From the NCBI GenBank assembly GCA_021202845.1, contig JAJQCF010000021.1, positions 1-64,000 on the forward strand: 64,000 nucleotides of DNA, given 5' to 3'. Position numbers and translations under genes: made by a program. The notes beneath the pieces were generated by a model. It saw only the letters and a program-made list of their open reading frames with translations. It ran no database searches and had not been told where the DNA came from. Positions 26,222 through 33,985 of the stretch are shown piece after piece (within the stretch, counting starts at the first letter, position 1; every line of letters begins with the position of its first letter). Source of the DNA: Oscillospiraceae bacterium. GTDB taxonomy: Bacteria; Bacillota; Clostridia; Oscillospirales; Oscillospiraceae.

Positions 26222-26755
26222 TTATTCAGCGGCTTCGGGCGCGGCTTCGGGCTCTGTGTAGCCCTGCTTTTTGGCAATCTCGTTGAGCACGACGGCCAGA
26301 CTGGTGATAGGCGCCAGCAAGGTGCCGAACACCTGAGCGTACAGCGCGTCCTTGCTGGGCAGCGCCGCAATCTCCTTAATCTCCGCCTCGTCCAGAACCT
26401 TTCCGTCCATGAACGCGGCCTTGATGTTGAAGCAGTCAGCGGACTTTTCGGCATACTCGCTGAGAATGCGAATCGGGGCGATGGGGTCGCCCGCGCTGGT
26501 GGCAAGAGCGGTGGTGCCGTTGAGAACGGAGTCCAGCTCGTTCATGCCGAGCTTGTCGAGCGCAAAGCGGGTCAGGGTGTTCTTGACAACACTGTAGGTG
26601 ATGTCGTTCTCGCGCAGCTCGCGGCGCAGCTTGGTGTCGTCCGCCACGGTGATGCCCTTGTAGTCAACAAGGACGCCGGCGCTGGCGTTCTGGATACGCT
26701 CGGTGAGAGCTTCCACAATGGCCTGCTTTTCGCTGAGTACCTTTGCGTTAGGCAA
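26222..26755 (-). CDS. rplJ: 50S ribosomal protein L10
   Basis: 177 residues from a TTG at 26755, which lies 9 bp after a perfect GGAGGT. The long upstream open frame is not part of the protein. The first residues (PNAKVLSEKQAIVEALTERI) match L10, which anchors L7/L12 dimers to the ribosome and, with L12, represses its own leader. Here rplJL stands without rplKA upstream and has its own promoter. Confidence 0.95.
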   Translation of the reverse strand: MPNAKVLSEKQAIVEALTERIQNASAGVLVDYKGITVADDTKLRRELRENDITYSVVKNTLTRFALDKLGMNELDSVLNGTTALATSAGDPIAPIRILSEYAEKSADCFNIKAAFMDGKVLDEAEIKEIAALPSKDALYAQVFGTLLAPITSLAVVLNEIAKKQGYTEPEAAPEAAE

Positions 26756-26905
26756 TTTTCTTTCACCTCCGTGAAAAATCTGCGCCCGATAAAGAAAAAT
26801 TCCCATGCCCAAAGCGACATGAGAACAGAAAGCGACAATTAAAACGAATTGCTGCCGTCCTCGGCAGGATTTACGGCGCAAGGCCACCTGCTGTCTTTGG
26901 AGCGC
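26756..26905 (-). promoter_or_regulatory. Ribosomal protein L10 leader RNA
   Basis: The minus-strand 5' UTR of rplJ contains AAAGACAGCAGGTGGCC and then ATCCTGCCGAGGACGG, the two conserved pieces of the Firmicute L10 leader that bind the L10(L12)4 complex and shut down expression. It spans from the predicted start site to the GGAGGT site. Confidence 0.75.
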
Positions 26906-26911
26906 CCAAAT

Positions 26912-26940
26912 ATAATACCAGACAGCGGGCGATAAGTCAA
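26912..26940 (-). promoter_or_regulatory. Promoter of rplJL
   Basis: Minus strand: -35 TTGACT (26940-26935), 17-bp spacer, -10 TATTAT (26917-26912). Confidence 0.75.
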
Positions 26941-27028
26941 CTCTTTTTTTCAAAAATAGCGCAAATTTCCTCAAATATTTTCGCATACCCCGCACACAAT
27001 ATACTCGGACCCGCCGAAAAGAAAGAGC

Positions 27029-27050
27029 AAAAAACGCTCCGCAAAGCGTT
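27029..27050 (-). terminator. Intrinsic terminator upstream of the rplJL promoter
   Basis: Minus strand: AACGCT-loop-AGCGTT followed by TTTTTTG. It would end the nitrilase transcript or a non-coding transcript from 27050-27315. Confidence 0.65.
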
Positions 27051-27315
27051 TGCGGCTCATTTCTTCGCGGGACGTGCGGCCCACAGGCTGTAGGGACTTT
27101 GTAATGGCGGAAGAGCAGTCCGCCGGTTAGTGATTGCAGGGCTGACAGTGATATGCCGAACATATCGATTTAAAAGTACGGATAAGTCCGCGCAGGGCGC
27201 CGTTACAAAATCGAAAATGCTCGGCGCCCGCGCGGGTCAAGCGTCGGCAAAAGATAAAAAAGGTTTCCGACGCGGCAGGGGCAGGAGCAATCCCGTCCCT
27301 GCTTGGATTTTTTGC
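27051..27315 (-). other. Non-coding, structured stretch between nitrilase and rplJL
   Basis: No gene is supported here. It holds three clear inverted repeats: 27195-27202 with 27222-27229 (8 bp, perfect), 27241-27247 with 27267-27273 (7 bp, perfect) and 27275-27280 with 27297-27302 (followed on the plus strand by a T-run). A GGCGGA/TCCGCC hairpin also occurs near 27105-27125. It could be a long 3' UTR or an unrecognised RNA. Confidence 0.4.
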
Positions 27316-28236
27316 TCACTCGCGCACCTCAAGGCGCAGCACGTCGGGGCGGCTGTAGTGCCCGCAGGGGTCGAACTCCATGCGGCCGGCGGCGACAAGG
27401 CTCATGTCGAGGTCGGCATAAATTATGCCCTCGCCGCCCCACAGCGGCTTTGTTGCATACTCCCCGCGCGGGTCGATAACGCAGCTGCCGCCGCGGCAGA
27501 CGGTGTCCGGCAGCGCGGCAATCTCCTCCGCGCAGGCCAGTCCCTGCGGGTAGTCGCCGCGGGTGAAGAACATATCGCAGTTTATCACGTAGCAGCGGCC
27601 CTCGACGGCGATGTGGCGCATGGTGCAGAGCCACTGCTCATAGTCGTTGGTGTTCGGCGCAAGGTAGAGCGTGACGCCCTTTTGGTAGAGCGCGGCGCGC
27701 GCAAGCGGCATATAGCTCTCCCAGCATATCAGGCAGCCCGCGCCGCCCCACGGCGTTTTGGCAACGGGGAAGAAGCCGCTGTCAGCGTCGCCCCAGACAA
27801 CGCGCTCGCTGCCGGTGGGCTTGAGCTTGCGGTGGCGCACGGCAAGACTGCCATCGGGCGCAAAAATGAGGTTGGAGTTGTAGAGCGTGGCTGTAACCGC
27901 GTCGCGCTCGGAGACGCCGATGCTCAGCCACACGCCAGCGCTGCGCGCCGCCTCAGCTAATTTCTCGGTCTCTGCGCCGGGGACGACAATGGAGTTTTCG
28001 TAGTACATGAGCCAGTCCCGCCGCTTGCTTTCATCGCGCCGCCCAACGGAAAAGCCGAACGTCATGCCGTAGGGATAGCCGGGGACAAAAAGCTCGGGGA
28101 AGACAATAAATTCCGCGCCGCCGCGGGCGCACTCGGCTGTCAGAGTGACGGCCTTATCCACGCAGGCGGCTTTATCGAACATCACGGGCGCGGCCTGCAC
28201 AACGGCAATTTTGCACTTGTTTTTCAAATCTTTCAT
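27316..28236 (-). CDS. Nitrilase (carbon-nitrogen hydrolase superfamily)
   Basis: 306 residues from the ATG at 28236, which follows GGGAGA; the longer open frame starts without a ribosome binding site. The triad is visible: Glu48 (VFPELFVPGYPYG), Lys137 (RHRKLKPT) and Cys171 (CLICWESYMPLARAALY). The CWExYMPLAR form points to true nitrilases (nitrile to acid plus ammonia) rather than amidases. The physiological nitrile is unknown. Monocistronic with its own promoter. Confidence 0.85.
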   Translation of the reverse strand: MKDLKNKCKIAVVQAAPVMFDKAACVDKAVTLTAECARGGAEFIVFPELFVPGYPYGMTFGFSVGRRDESKRRDWLMYYENSIVVPGAETEKLAEAARSAGVWLSIGVSERDAVTATLYNSNLIFAPDGSLAVRHRKLKPTGSERVVWGDADSGFFPVAKTPWGGAGCLICWESYMPLARAALYQKGVTLYLAPNTNDYEQWLCTMRHIAVEGRCYVINCDMFFTRGDYPQGLACAEEIAALPDTVCRGGSCVIDPRGEYATKPLWGGEGIIYADLDMSLVAAGRMEFDPCGHYSRPDVLRLEVRE

Positions 28237-28268
28237 TTGCCATATCTCCCAACATTCGGAGTGGGGAC

Positions 28269-28297
28269 ATAATAGCATAAATTATCCGCGCTGTAAA
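28269..28297 (-). promoter_or_regulatory. Promoter of the nitrilase gene
   Basis: Minus strand: -35 TTTACA (28297-28292), 17-bp spacer, -10 TATTAT (28274-28269). Confidence 0.6.
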
Positions 28298-28345
28298 GCG
28301 TTTAATCCGCGCAAAAATGCGCATACTGTAGGCGAGGTGATTAAC

Positions 28346-28519
28346 ATGACTCCAAAGGAAATACTCTATGTTGAGGACGCGCTGGGTCACGCTCAGTTTT
28401 TGACCCAGCAGTGCCGCGAGGCGGCGGGAAAGCTGCAGGACAAGACGCTCAAGCAGCAGGCGCAGCAGTTGGCGGAGAAAAATCAGCAGATTTTCGGCCG
28501 CTTCTATTCGCTGGTATAA
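28346..28519 (+). CDS. Small protein paired with a CotF-like spore coat protein
   Basis: 57 residues from the ATG at 28346, 7 bp after GAGGTG. It is all helical by composition (Gln, Leu, Ala, Lys rich), with no membrane segment. The next gene, 13 bp downstream, is CotF-like, and such short partner genes often precede CotF-domain genes in Clostridia. A spore coat role is inferred from this pairing only. Confidence 0.65.
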   Translation: MTPKEILYVEDALGHAQFLTQQCREAAGKLQDKTLKQQAQQLAEKNQQIFGRFYSLV

Positions 28520-28532
28520 GGAGGGCGATGAC

Positions 28533-28784
28533 ATGGACGACAAGAGCATAATGGAGAACATTCTCCTGACGACAAAGGGCGTCATCGACCTCTATATGCA
28601 CGGCGCGGTCGAGTCCCCGACCGGCAACGTGCGCCAGACATTTTCCACGGCGCTCAACGACGCGCTGACTATGCAGAGCGGCATTTACAGCCAGATGTCC
28701 TCGCACGGCTGGTATTCCACCGAGCAGGCCAGCCAGCAGCAGATTCAGCAGGTTAAGCAGAAGTATTCCTGCCCCAACTGCTGA
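28533..28784 (+). CDS. CotF domain spore coat protein
   Basis: 83 residues. The C-terminal half (QMSSHGWYSTEQASQQQIQQ followed by VKQKYSCPNC) is the CotF-family signature, in which a four-helix ferritin-like half-domain ends in a GWY segment. It is expected in the spore coat. GGAGGG precedes the ATG. The two-gene operon ends at a terminator. Confidence 0.85.
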   Translation: MDDKSIMENILLTTKGVIDLYMHGAVESPTGNVRQTFSTALNDALTMQSGIYSQMSSHGWYSTEQASQQQIQQVKQKYSCPNC

Positions 28785-28798
28785 CGGCTCACCCCCAA

Positions 28799-28841
28799 AA
28801 GCGCGGAGAGCTTTGCACCCAAGGCTCTTCGCGTTGGTTTT
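28799..28841 (+). terminator. Intrinsic terminator of the coat genes
   Basis: Stem AAGCGCGGAGAGC (from 28799) with GCTCTTCGCGTT (28824-28835), one mismatch, then GGTTTTATTT. Confidence 0.7.
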
Positions 28842-28849
28842 ATTTACAT

Positions 28850-28878
28850 TTGATTATCTGCGGCAGGGTGCATATAAT
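28850..28878 (+). promoter_or_regulatory. Orphan promoter upstream of a short non-coding transcript
   Basis: -35 TTGATT (28850-28855), 17-bp spacer, perfect -10 TATAAT (28873-28878). No start codon with a ribosome binding site follows before the terminator at 28937-28965. Confidence 0.6.
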
Positions 28879-28884
28879 ATAACT

Positions 28885-28965
28885 GCGGCGGCGGGGCAGC
28901 CCGCATCGAGAAAGACACAAGAGCGCGCCGCGTCTTGCTTCGAGTGACTACTCGGAGCTTTTTTT
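28885..28965 (+). ncRNA. Candidate small RNA or attenuated leader (about 80 nt)
   Basis: It is bounded by a consensus promoter and a strong terminator (9-bp stem 28937-28945 with 28950-28958, 4-base loop, seven T). Internally, GCGGG-CAG-CCCGC and AAGAC...GTCTT can pair. No open reading frame is supported. Alternatively it is the leader of the SLH-type gene starting at 29038, regulated by termination; that gene also has its own TATAAT at 28982-28987. Confidence 0.5.
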
Positions 28966-29037
28966 ATTTTCCGCGCCTTCGTATAATTTTCCCCGCGCAG
29001 GAGAAAATATTGGCGAAAACACATTACGGAGGCTTTT

Positions 29038-29952
29038 ATGATGAAGAAATTTTTCAGCCTTGCACTATGCGCGGCGGCGCTGCTGGGCGCGCTGGCGCTC
29101 TCGCCCGCCATTGCGGCGGACGGCGCGCCAATCGCGGAAAACTTGGAGCTTGCCACCTACCGCAATGTCTCGGTGGGCGGCAGACTGGCGGCGGCAGACG
29201 CCGAGGGCGATGCGGTGACGTTCGAGATAACGACGCAGCCCAAGAAGGGCGACATCGAGCTGCACGACGACGGCTCGTTTGTCTACACCCCGCGCGAGAA
29301 CAAAAAAGGGCGCGACTACTTCGGCTATCGCGCCACGGACAGCGAGGGCAACGTGTCGCAGGAGGCCACGGTTATCATCACCATCAGCAAGCAGAAAACC
29401 GGCGTGACATACAGCGACATGAGCGGCTCCGGCAGCGAGTACGCCGCCGCCGCGCTGGCCGAGAGCGGTGTTTACACCGGCGCGCTGCTGGGAGGCAGCT
29501 ACGTTTTTGAGCCGAGCGCCACGCTCACGCGCGGACAGTTTTTGATGATGTGTATGTTGGCGGCGGACATTCCGCTGCTCTCCGGCGTGCTGACAACCGG
29601 CTTTGCCGACGACGCGGACATTCCCGCGGCGATGAAGCCCTACGTCAGCACGGCGCTGCACCGCGGCATTGTCTGCGGCGTGGAGCGGGACGGACAGACG
29701 GTGTTCGCGCCCAATGAGCCGATAACCGGCGCGGAGGCCGCGGTTATACTCGACCGCTGCTTTGCGCTGACAACGGTTTCGCTCGCCTCAGCCGACGACG
29801 GGGCCGCGCCCGTGTGGGCGGCGCAGTCGGCGGCGAATATCTCCGAGTGCGGCATACTGAGCTATGACGCCGCCGTCAGCGGCAGCGCGCTCTCCCGCGC
29901 GGAGTGCGCGGAAATGCTCGTCTCCGCAATGGCCGTCGCCGCCAAGCGCTGA
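29038..29952 (+). CDS. Secreted cadherin-like / S-layer-homology-type protein
   Basis: 304 residues. A signal peptide (cleavage near AIAADG) is followed by a cadherin/VCBS-like domain of about 90 residues (DGSFVYTPRENKKGRDYF and DSEGNVSQEATVIIT), then SLH-like repeats (SDMSGSGSEYAAAALAESGV, ...LTRGQFLMMCMLA and a second copy ending near RAECAEMLVSAM). It is likely exported and held on the cell wall. The first of two adjacent ATGs fits GGAGGC better. Confidence 0.75.
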   Translation: MMKKFFSLALCAAALLGALALSPAIAADGAPIAENLELATYRNVSVGGRLAAADAEGDAVTFEITTQPKKGDIELHDDGSFVYTPRENKKGRDYFGYRATDSEGNVSQEATVIITISKQKTGVTYSDMSGSGSEYAAAALAESGVYTGALLGGSYVFEPSATLTRGQFLMMCMLAADIPLLSGVLTTGFADDADIPAAMKPYVSTALHRGIVCGVERDGQTVFAPNEPITGAEAAVILDRCFALTTVSLASADDGAAPVWAAQSAANISECGILSYDAAVSGSALSRAECAEMLVSAMAVAAKR

Positions 29953-29972
29953 CGCGCGGCAAAAAATTTTTA

Positions 29973-30011
29973 CACCCGCAGCCCTGCGCAGGGACTGCGG
30001 GTGCGTTTTTT
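29973..30011. terminator. Intrinsic terminator, bidirectional
   Basis: CACCCGCAG (29973-29981) pairs with CTGCGGGTG (29995-30003), with an inner CCTG/CAGG, followed by a T-run. It serves the SLH-type gene and perhaps the convergent gene. Confidence 0.85.
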
Positions 30012-30012
30012 A

Positions 30013-30903
30013 TCAGACAGCGGTCATAAATGCGGCAAAAACGCCCAGCAGGTAAGAGACGGCGTTGGCGGTGAAGGCGTAGAGCCACAGCCGCCCGCGT
30101 GTCAGCGCACGCTCGCTGCGCCGCGGCGCGAGTCGGCAGTAAACCGCGCCCTCGACGAGGAAAACAAGCACTTCCAAGGCGAGGTAAAAAACGCCGAAGA
30201 TGAGAGCCGCCGTGCCGGAGCAGCCGTTCATATGAATGTACCGGCTCAAAAGGATATTCAGCAGCACCTGCGTTATCACGTTCACCACCGCAATAAGCCC
30301 CAGCAGCCGCCTGCCGCGAAGGCCGAACAGCAGCGCGACGGTCAGCTCAACCGCTACGGTCAAGGCGCAGCGCAGCAGGAAGGAAATTATCTCCTGCGTG
30401 TAGTCGTAGCTGCGCTCCGCGCTTATTTCGCCGCTTTGCCAGTCCGCAAGACTGACGGTGTAGCTGCTGTTCATGGCGTAGCGCTCATAGACGGGGCTGA
30501 CGCAGAAGCCGCCGCTCTCGGGGAAGTAGAGCAGGATTTTGTAGACCTCGGGCGCGCGGTACGTCCACTTTAGCTCTCCCGTCTCGGAGCTTGCCCAGTA
30601 GACCTGCAAAAAGCAGAACCCGTCCGCGTCCTCGTAGTCAACAAAGGCGCGCCAAATCTCGCGGTCAAAGCTGTCGGAGCCGTACTCCCCGCGCCAGCCG
30701 TCATTGTCCTCCGTGCCGTCATAGACGGAGTAGGGGCCGGTGGAGCTTGTCTCAGACAGCAGCGTGGCGTAAAAGACCTCGTTCGGCATATCCGTGAACT
30801 CCACTTGCACCGTCGGCTTTGGCCCTGTGTCGGCAAAGGCAGCTGTCGCCAGCGCCAGCGTGAGCGTCAAAGCAAGCAGCAGAAGAGTCAGCGCTCTTTT
30901 CAT
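30013..30903 (-). CDS. Membrane protein with exported N-terminal domain
   Basis: 296 residues: a signal peptide (cleaved near AAFADT), an extracytoplasmic domain of about 140 residues, then four membrane helices (about 170-290). No family name can be assigned with confidence; proteins with this layout occur in Clostridia. GGAGGGAG precedes the ATG. A TATAAT lies on the minus strand at 30955-30950, with no clear -35. Confidence 0.6.
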   Translation of the reverse strand: MKRALTLLLLALTLTLALATAAFADTGPKPTVQVEFTDMPNEVFYATLLSETSSTGPYSVYDGTEDNDGWRGEYGSDSFDREIWRAFVDYEDADGFCFLQVYWASSETGELKWTYRAPEVYKILLYFPESGGFCVSPVYERYAMNSSYTVSLADWQSGEISAERSYDYTQEIISFLLRCALTVAVELTVALLFGLRGRRLLGLIAVVNVITQVLLNILLSRYIHMNGCSGTAALIFGVFYLALEVLVFLVEGAVYCRLAPRRSERALTRGRLWLYAFTANAVSYLLGVFAAFMTAV

Positions 30904-31028
30904 TTGTCTCCCTCCTTTTCAAATAAAAAATTTCTCCGTTGGTGGTTACATTATACCAGCGGAGAAGCACTATGTGTTAATAAATTATGAATTTATTTAA
31001 TACTTTTGTAATATTTTAAGCTGCTCGC

Positions 31029-31337
31029 TCAGAACAGGCCGTGATTATATTTGAGCTGTGCGCAGACAATGACGATAAGCCCGACAACGCAGCCGACTAT
31101 GGCTACAATATCAAGCCGGTCGGAGGTGACAAAAAGGCTGAGAACAGCGGAGAGAATCAAAGCTATGCCAATGATGAGCGTGCCTGCGCCGACAGCGCGG
31201 CCATACTTGGGCGCGTCGGCCTCCGAGACCTTAGTGCGGTTGTACCAGTGAATGGTGCTGATGTTGCCTTTGATGTTCGCAATTCCCAGCAGAGAGATTA
31301 TTGCACCGAGAATTAAGAGAGTGCAGAGCTTGCCCAT
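31029..31337 (-). CDS. Small membrane protein, DUF3784-like
   Basis: 102 residues with three membrane helices. Between helices 1 and 2 lies WYNRTKVSEADAPKYGRAVG, which resembles the DUF3784-type pattern of a Tyr/Asn turn followed by an acidic loop. The GTG at 31346 overlaps the GGAGGTG site; the ATG at 31337, 7 bp after it, is the real start. Function unknown. Confidence 0.6.
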   Translation of the reverse strand: MGKLCTLLILGAIISLLGIANIKGNISTIHWYNRTKVSEADAPKYGRAVGAGTLIIGIALILSAVLSLFVTSDRLDIVAIVGCVVGLIVIVCAQLKYNHGLF

Positions 31338-31405
31338 AAGCGGCACCTCCCGTTTCTTAGCTTTCTCTCAGTATAGCATAGAACAGGAGAGAATACAAAT
31401 TATTT

Positions 31406-32296
31406 TTACTCTTCCTCGCTCTCGCCGTAGGGGTTGATGTGAACCATGCAGTGCTTCACCTCGGGGAAGGCGGATTCTATGCTGTCGTGGACGTGCTGGC
31501 ATATGGCGTGGGCGTCGTGAAGCTCTAACTTGGGGTCTGCGGAGACTTCTACGTCTACGTAAAAGCGGCTGCCGAACTGCCGCGTGCGCACCAAGTCCAC
31601 CGACATAACGCCCTCCACCGCGGCGGCGCAGGCGTAAATGGCGTTGTTCGTAGCCTCGTCGCAGCTGCGGTCGGTCATCTTGCCTATGGCCTCGCGGAAG
31701 GCGCTGACCGCGCTCCACAGCACCATGGCGGAGAGCGCCGTTTCCATAACGGGGTCGAGCACCGGCAGACCGAGCCGCGCTCCGGCGATTCCCACAAGGG
31801 AGCCGACGGAGACGAACACGTCCGCGCGGTAGTTTTCCGCCGCCGCAATGAGCGCGGAGACGCGCAGCTCCCGCCCGCGGCGGAACGTATAGACCGAGAG
31901 CGTCAGCTTGCCGGCAATGGAGACGCAGGCTGCTGCTGCCGCCAGCGCTGCGGGGCCGCTCGAGGCGGCGTAATCGCCGGAGACGACGGACATAACGCCG
32001 TGGCGCGCCATGAATATGCCCGCCAGCGCCAGCATGAATGACAGCAGCAGCGTGGCAACGCACTCAAAGCGCTCGTGCCCGTAAGGGTGGCCTTTGTCCG
32101 CCTTGCACTCGCTGAGCCGTATGCCGGTCATGGCGATTACGGAGCCGGCCACGTCGCCGAGCGAGTCCACGCCGTCGCTGATAAGCGCGCCGGAGTGCCC
32201 GAGCGCGCCCGCGGCGAGCTTGAGCACGCTGAGTGCGCCGTTTATTATTATGCCGGTCACGCTAACCCGCTCCGCCATTTTCAGCTGGCTGCCCAT
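31406..32296 (-). CDS. Cation diffusion facilitator (CDF) transporter
   Basis: 296 residues: six membrane helices plus a C-terminal cytoplasmic dimer domain. The metal site in helix 2 is LISDGVDSLGD (Asp41, Asp44, Asp48), and the loop KGHPYGHERFE is the CDF signature. It exports a divalent metal (Zn, Mn or Fe) by proton antiport; the exact ion is not deducible. Divergent from the MATE gene. Confidence 0.92.
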   Translation of the reverse strand: MGSQLKMAERVSVTGIIINGALSVLKLAAGALGHSGALISDGVDSLGDVAGSVIAMTGIRLSECKADKGHPYGHERFECVATLLLSFMLALAGIFMARHGVMSVVSGDYAASSGPAALAAAAACVSIAGKLTLSVYTFRRGRELRVSALIAAAENYRADVFVSVGSLVGIAGARLGLPVLDPVMETALSAMVLWSAVSAFREAIGKMTDRSCDEATNNAIYACAAAVEGVMSVDLVRTRQFGSRFYVDVEVSADPKLELHDAHAICQHVHDSIESAFPEVKHCMVHINPYGESEEE

Positions 32297-32407
32297 AAAG
32301 CCTCACCGCCTCCGCTTTGCTTGATAACAGTATATTCCGCGCCGCTTTTATATGTTCCTAATACGATAAATCATTGCCGCGCGATTAGTCAAGAGCAACA
32401 TTTTGCC

Positions 32408-32436
32408 TTGCCTAAGCGGCGGAGCTGTGTTATAAT
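32408..32436 (+). promoter_or_regulatory. Promoter of the MATE gene
   Basis: -35 TTGCCT (32408-32413), 17-bp spacer, perfect -10 TATAAT (32431-32436). Confidence 0.6.
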
Positions 32437-32472
32437 TCCAACGGATAATCATATGCTGCGGAGGCGCCGAAG

Positions 32473-33840
32473 TTGACAGAGGCAAAAGGTACTTTTTTTA
32501 CGCACGACAAGCATTTTTATAAAACGCTCTTTTCCATGATGACGTTCGTGGCGCTGCAAAATCTGCTCGCCTACAGCGTGAATATGGCCGACAATATAAT
32601 GCTGGGCAGCTACAGCGAGTATGCCATGTCCGGCGCGGCTACGGTCAATCAGGTGTTTTTTGTCCTGCAAACCACCGCCAACGCGCTGGCAACGGCGGTC
32701 GTGGCGCTCTGCTCGCAGTATTGGGGCAAGCAGACAACCGAGCCCATACGCGCTGTCACCGGCGTGGCGCTCAAGGCCGCGGCGCTGCTGGGCATTATAT
32801 TCTGGGCTCTCAGCGCGTTTTTGGACGAGGAGATATTAGGCATCTTCACCACTTCGGACGCCATTTTGGCCGAGGGCGTCAAGTACATAAAAACGCTCAA
32901 GTGGACGTTCATTCTCTTCTCGCTCTCAACGGTGCTCATGGCGGCGCTCAGGAGCGTGGGCACGGTGAACATATCGTTCTGCACCTCGGCGGTCAGCCTT
33001 GTGCTGAACGTGGGCATAAACTACACGCTCATTTTCGGACGCTTCGGTTTCCCCGAAATGGGCGTCGCGGGCGCGGCAATCGGCACGCTCATCTCCCGCT
33101 GCGTGGAGCTGGGGATAATCGTGTTCTATCTGGCGAAAATGGACAAGAAGATGCGCCTGTTTTCCGCCGGATTCCTGCGCGGCGACGGCGGCTATGCGCG
33201 CGACTACGGGCGGGTGCTGCTGCCGATGATGATTTCCTCGCTCGTTTGGGCCATATCCGTACCCATGCAGACGGCCATACTCGGCCACCTCTCGGACGCC
33301 GCCATTGCCGCCAACAGCGTCGCCACTACGTTTTACCAGTACCTCAAGGTCTTTGTGCAGGCCATGACGAACGTCTCCGCCGTGATGATTGGCAACGCCA
33401 TAGGCCGCGGAAGCTTGGACAGAATAAAGTCCGACGCAAGGAGCCTGACTGCCATAGACATGACAATCGGTGTCATTCTGGCAGCCGCGCTCTACCTGCT
33501 GCGCGCTCCGCTGATGAGCCTGTACAACCTCAGCGACGAGACGACGGCGCTGGCCATGAACCTGCTCGCGGTTATGAGCCTCGTCATGCTCGGCATGGCC
33601 TACCAGTACCCCGTCCACTCCGGCATTATTCAGGGCGGAGGAGACGCGAAGTTCGTGATGAATATGAACCTCATCAGCATTTGGGTCATCGTCATGCCGC
33701 TGTCGTTCCTTTCCGCTTTCGTGTGGCACTGGCCGGTGGAGGCGGTCGTGCTTGTGATACAGTCCGACCAGATTTTCAAGTCCCTGCCGACGTTTATACG
33801 CTTCCGCAGCTACAAGTGGATTAAAACCCTGACGCGCTGA
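32473..33840 (+). CDS. MATE family efflux transporter
   Basis: 455 residues with 12 membrane helices in two MatE repeats. The first carries VNMADNIMLGSYSEYAMSGA, the second starts near LVWAISVPMQTAILG and has GNAIGRG. It is a Na+ or H+ driven exporter of drugs or metabolites in the DinF/NorM superfamily. The TTG at 32473 follows GGAGG by 9 bp. Single gene with its own promoter. Confidence 0.9.
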   Translation: MTEAKGTFFTHDKHFYKTLFSMMTFVALQNLLAYSVNMADNIMLGSYSEYAMSGAATVNQVFFVLQTTANALATAVVALCSQYWGKQTTEPIRAVTGVALKAAALLGIIFWALSAFLDEEILGIFTTSDAILAEGVKYIKTLKWTFILFSLSTVLMAALRSVGTVNISFCTSAVSLVLNVGINYTLIFGRFGFPEMGVAGAAIGTLISRCVELGIIVFYLAKMDKKMRLFSAGFLRGDGGYARDYGRVLLPMMISSLVWAISVPMQTAILGHLSDAAIAANSVATTFYQYLKVFVQAMTNVSAVMIGNAIGRGSLDRIKSDARSLTAIDMTIGVILAAALYLLRAPLMSLYNLSDETTALAMNLLAVMSLVMLGMAYQYPVHSGIIQGGGDAKFVMNMNLISIWVIVMPLSFLSAFVWHWPVEAVVLVIQSDQIFKSLPTFIRFRSYKWIKTLTR

Positions 33841-33880
33841 TATAAAGATAACGTTAAGTTTATACTTATAAAAAATTCTA

Positions 33881-33894
33881 ATTACGTAATAAAA
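33881..33894. promoter_or_regulatory. Second copy of the ATTACGTAATAAAA palindromic element
   Basis: The element is identical over 14 bases to that in the LysR/TRAP intergenic region. Its centre lies about 66 bp upstream of the predicted start site of the permease promoter, the usual distance for a LysR-type recognition site. Confidence 0.55.
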
Positions 33895-33916
33895 GCATGT
33901 TTCCCCCTCTTGCTTT

Positions 33917-33945
33917 TTGATAGAACAGTGTTATTATGTTATAGG
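33917..33945 (+). promoter_or_regulatory. Promoter of the permease / kinase-like gene pair
   Basis: -35 TTGATA (33917-33922), 17-bp spacer, -10 TATAGG (33940-33945). Confidence 0.6.
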
Positions 33946-33985
33946 ATATTTCTATCTTTGTGTCAAAAGAGGAGAGGTAAATAAC

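Noticed and set aside
26756-27163. N-terminal extension of L10 in the long open frame
   Set aside because: The L10 leader, promoter and perfect GGAGGT site lie here, and L10 homology begins exactly at the TTG at 26755.
28322-28330. CATACTGTA, a sporulation sigma -10-like sequence before the small coat-associated gene
   Set aside because: The predicted start site would fall inside the ribosome binding site, and no matching -35 is clear.
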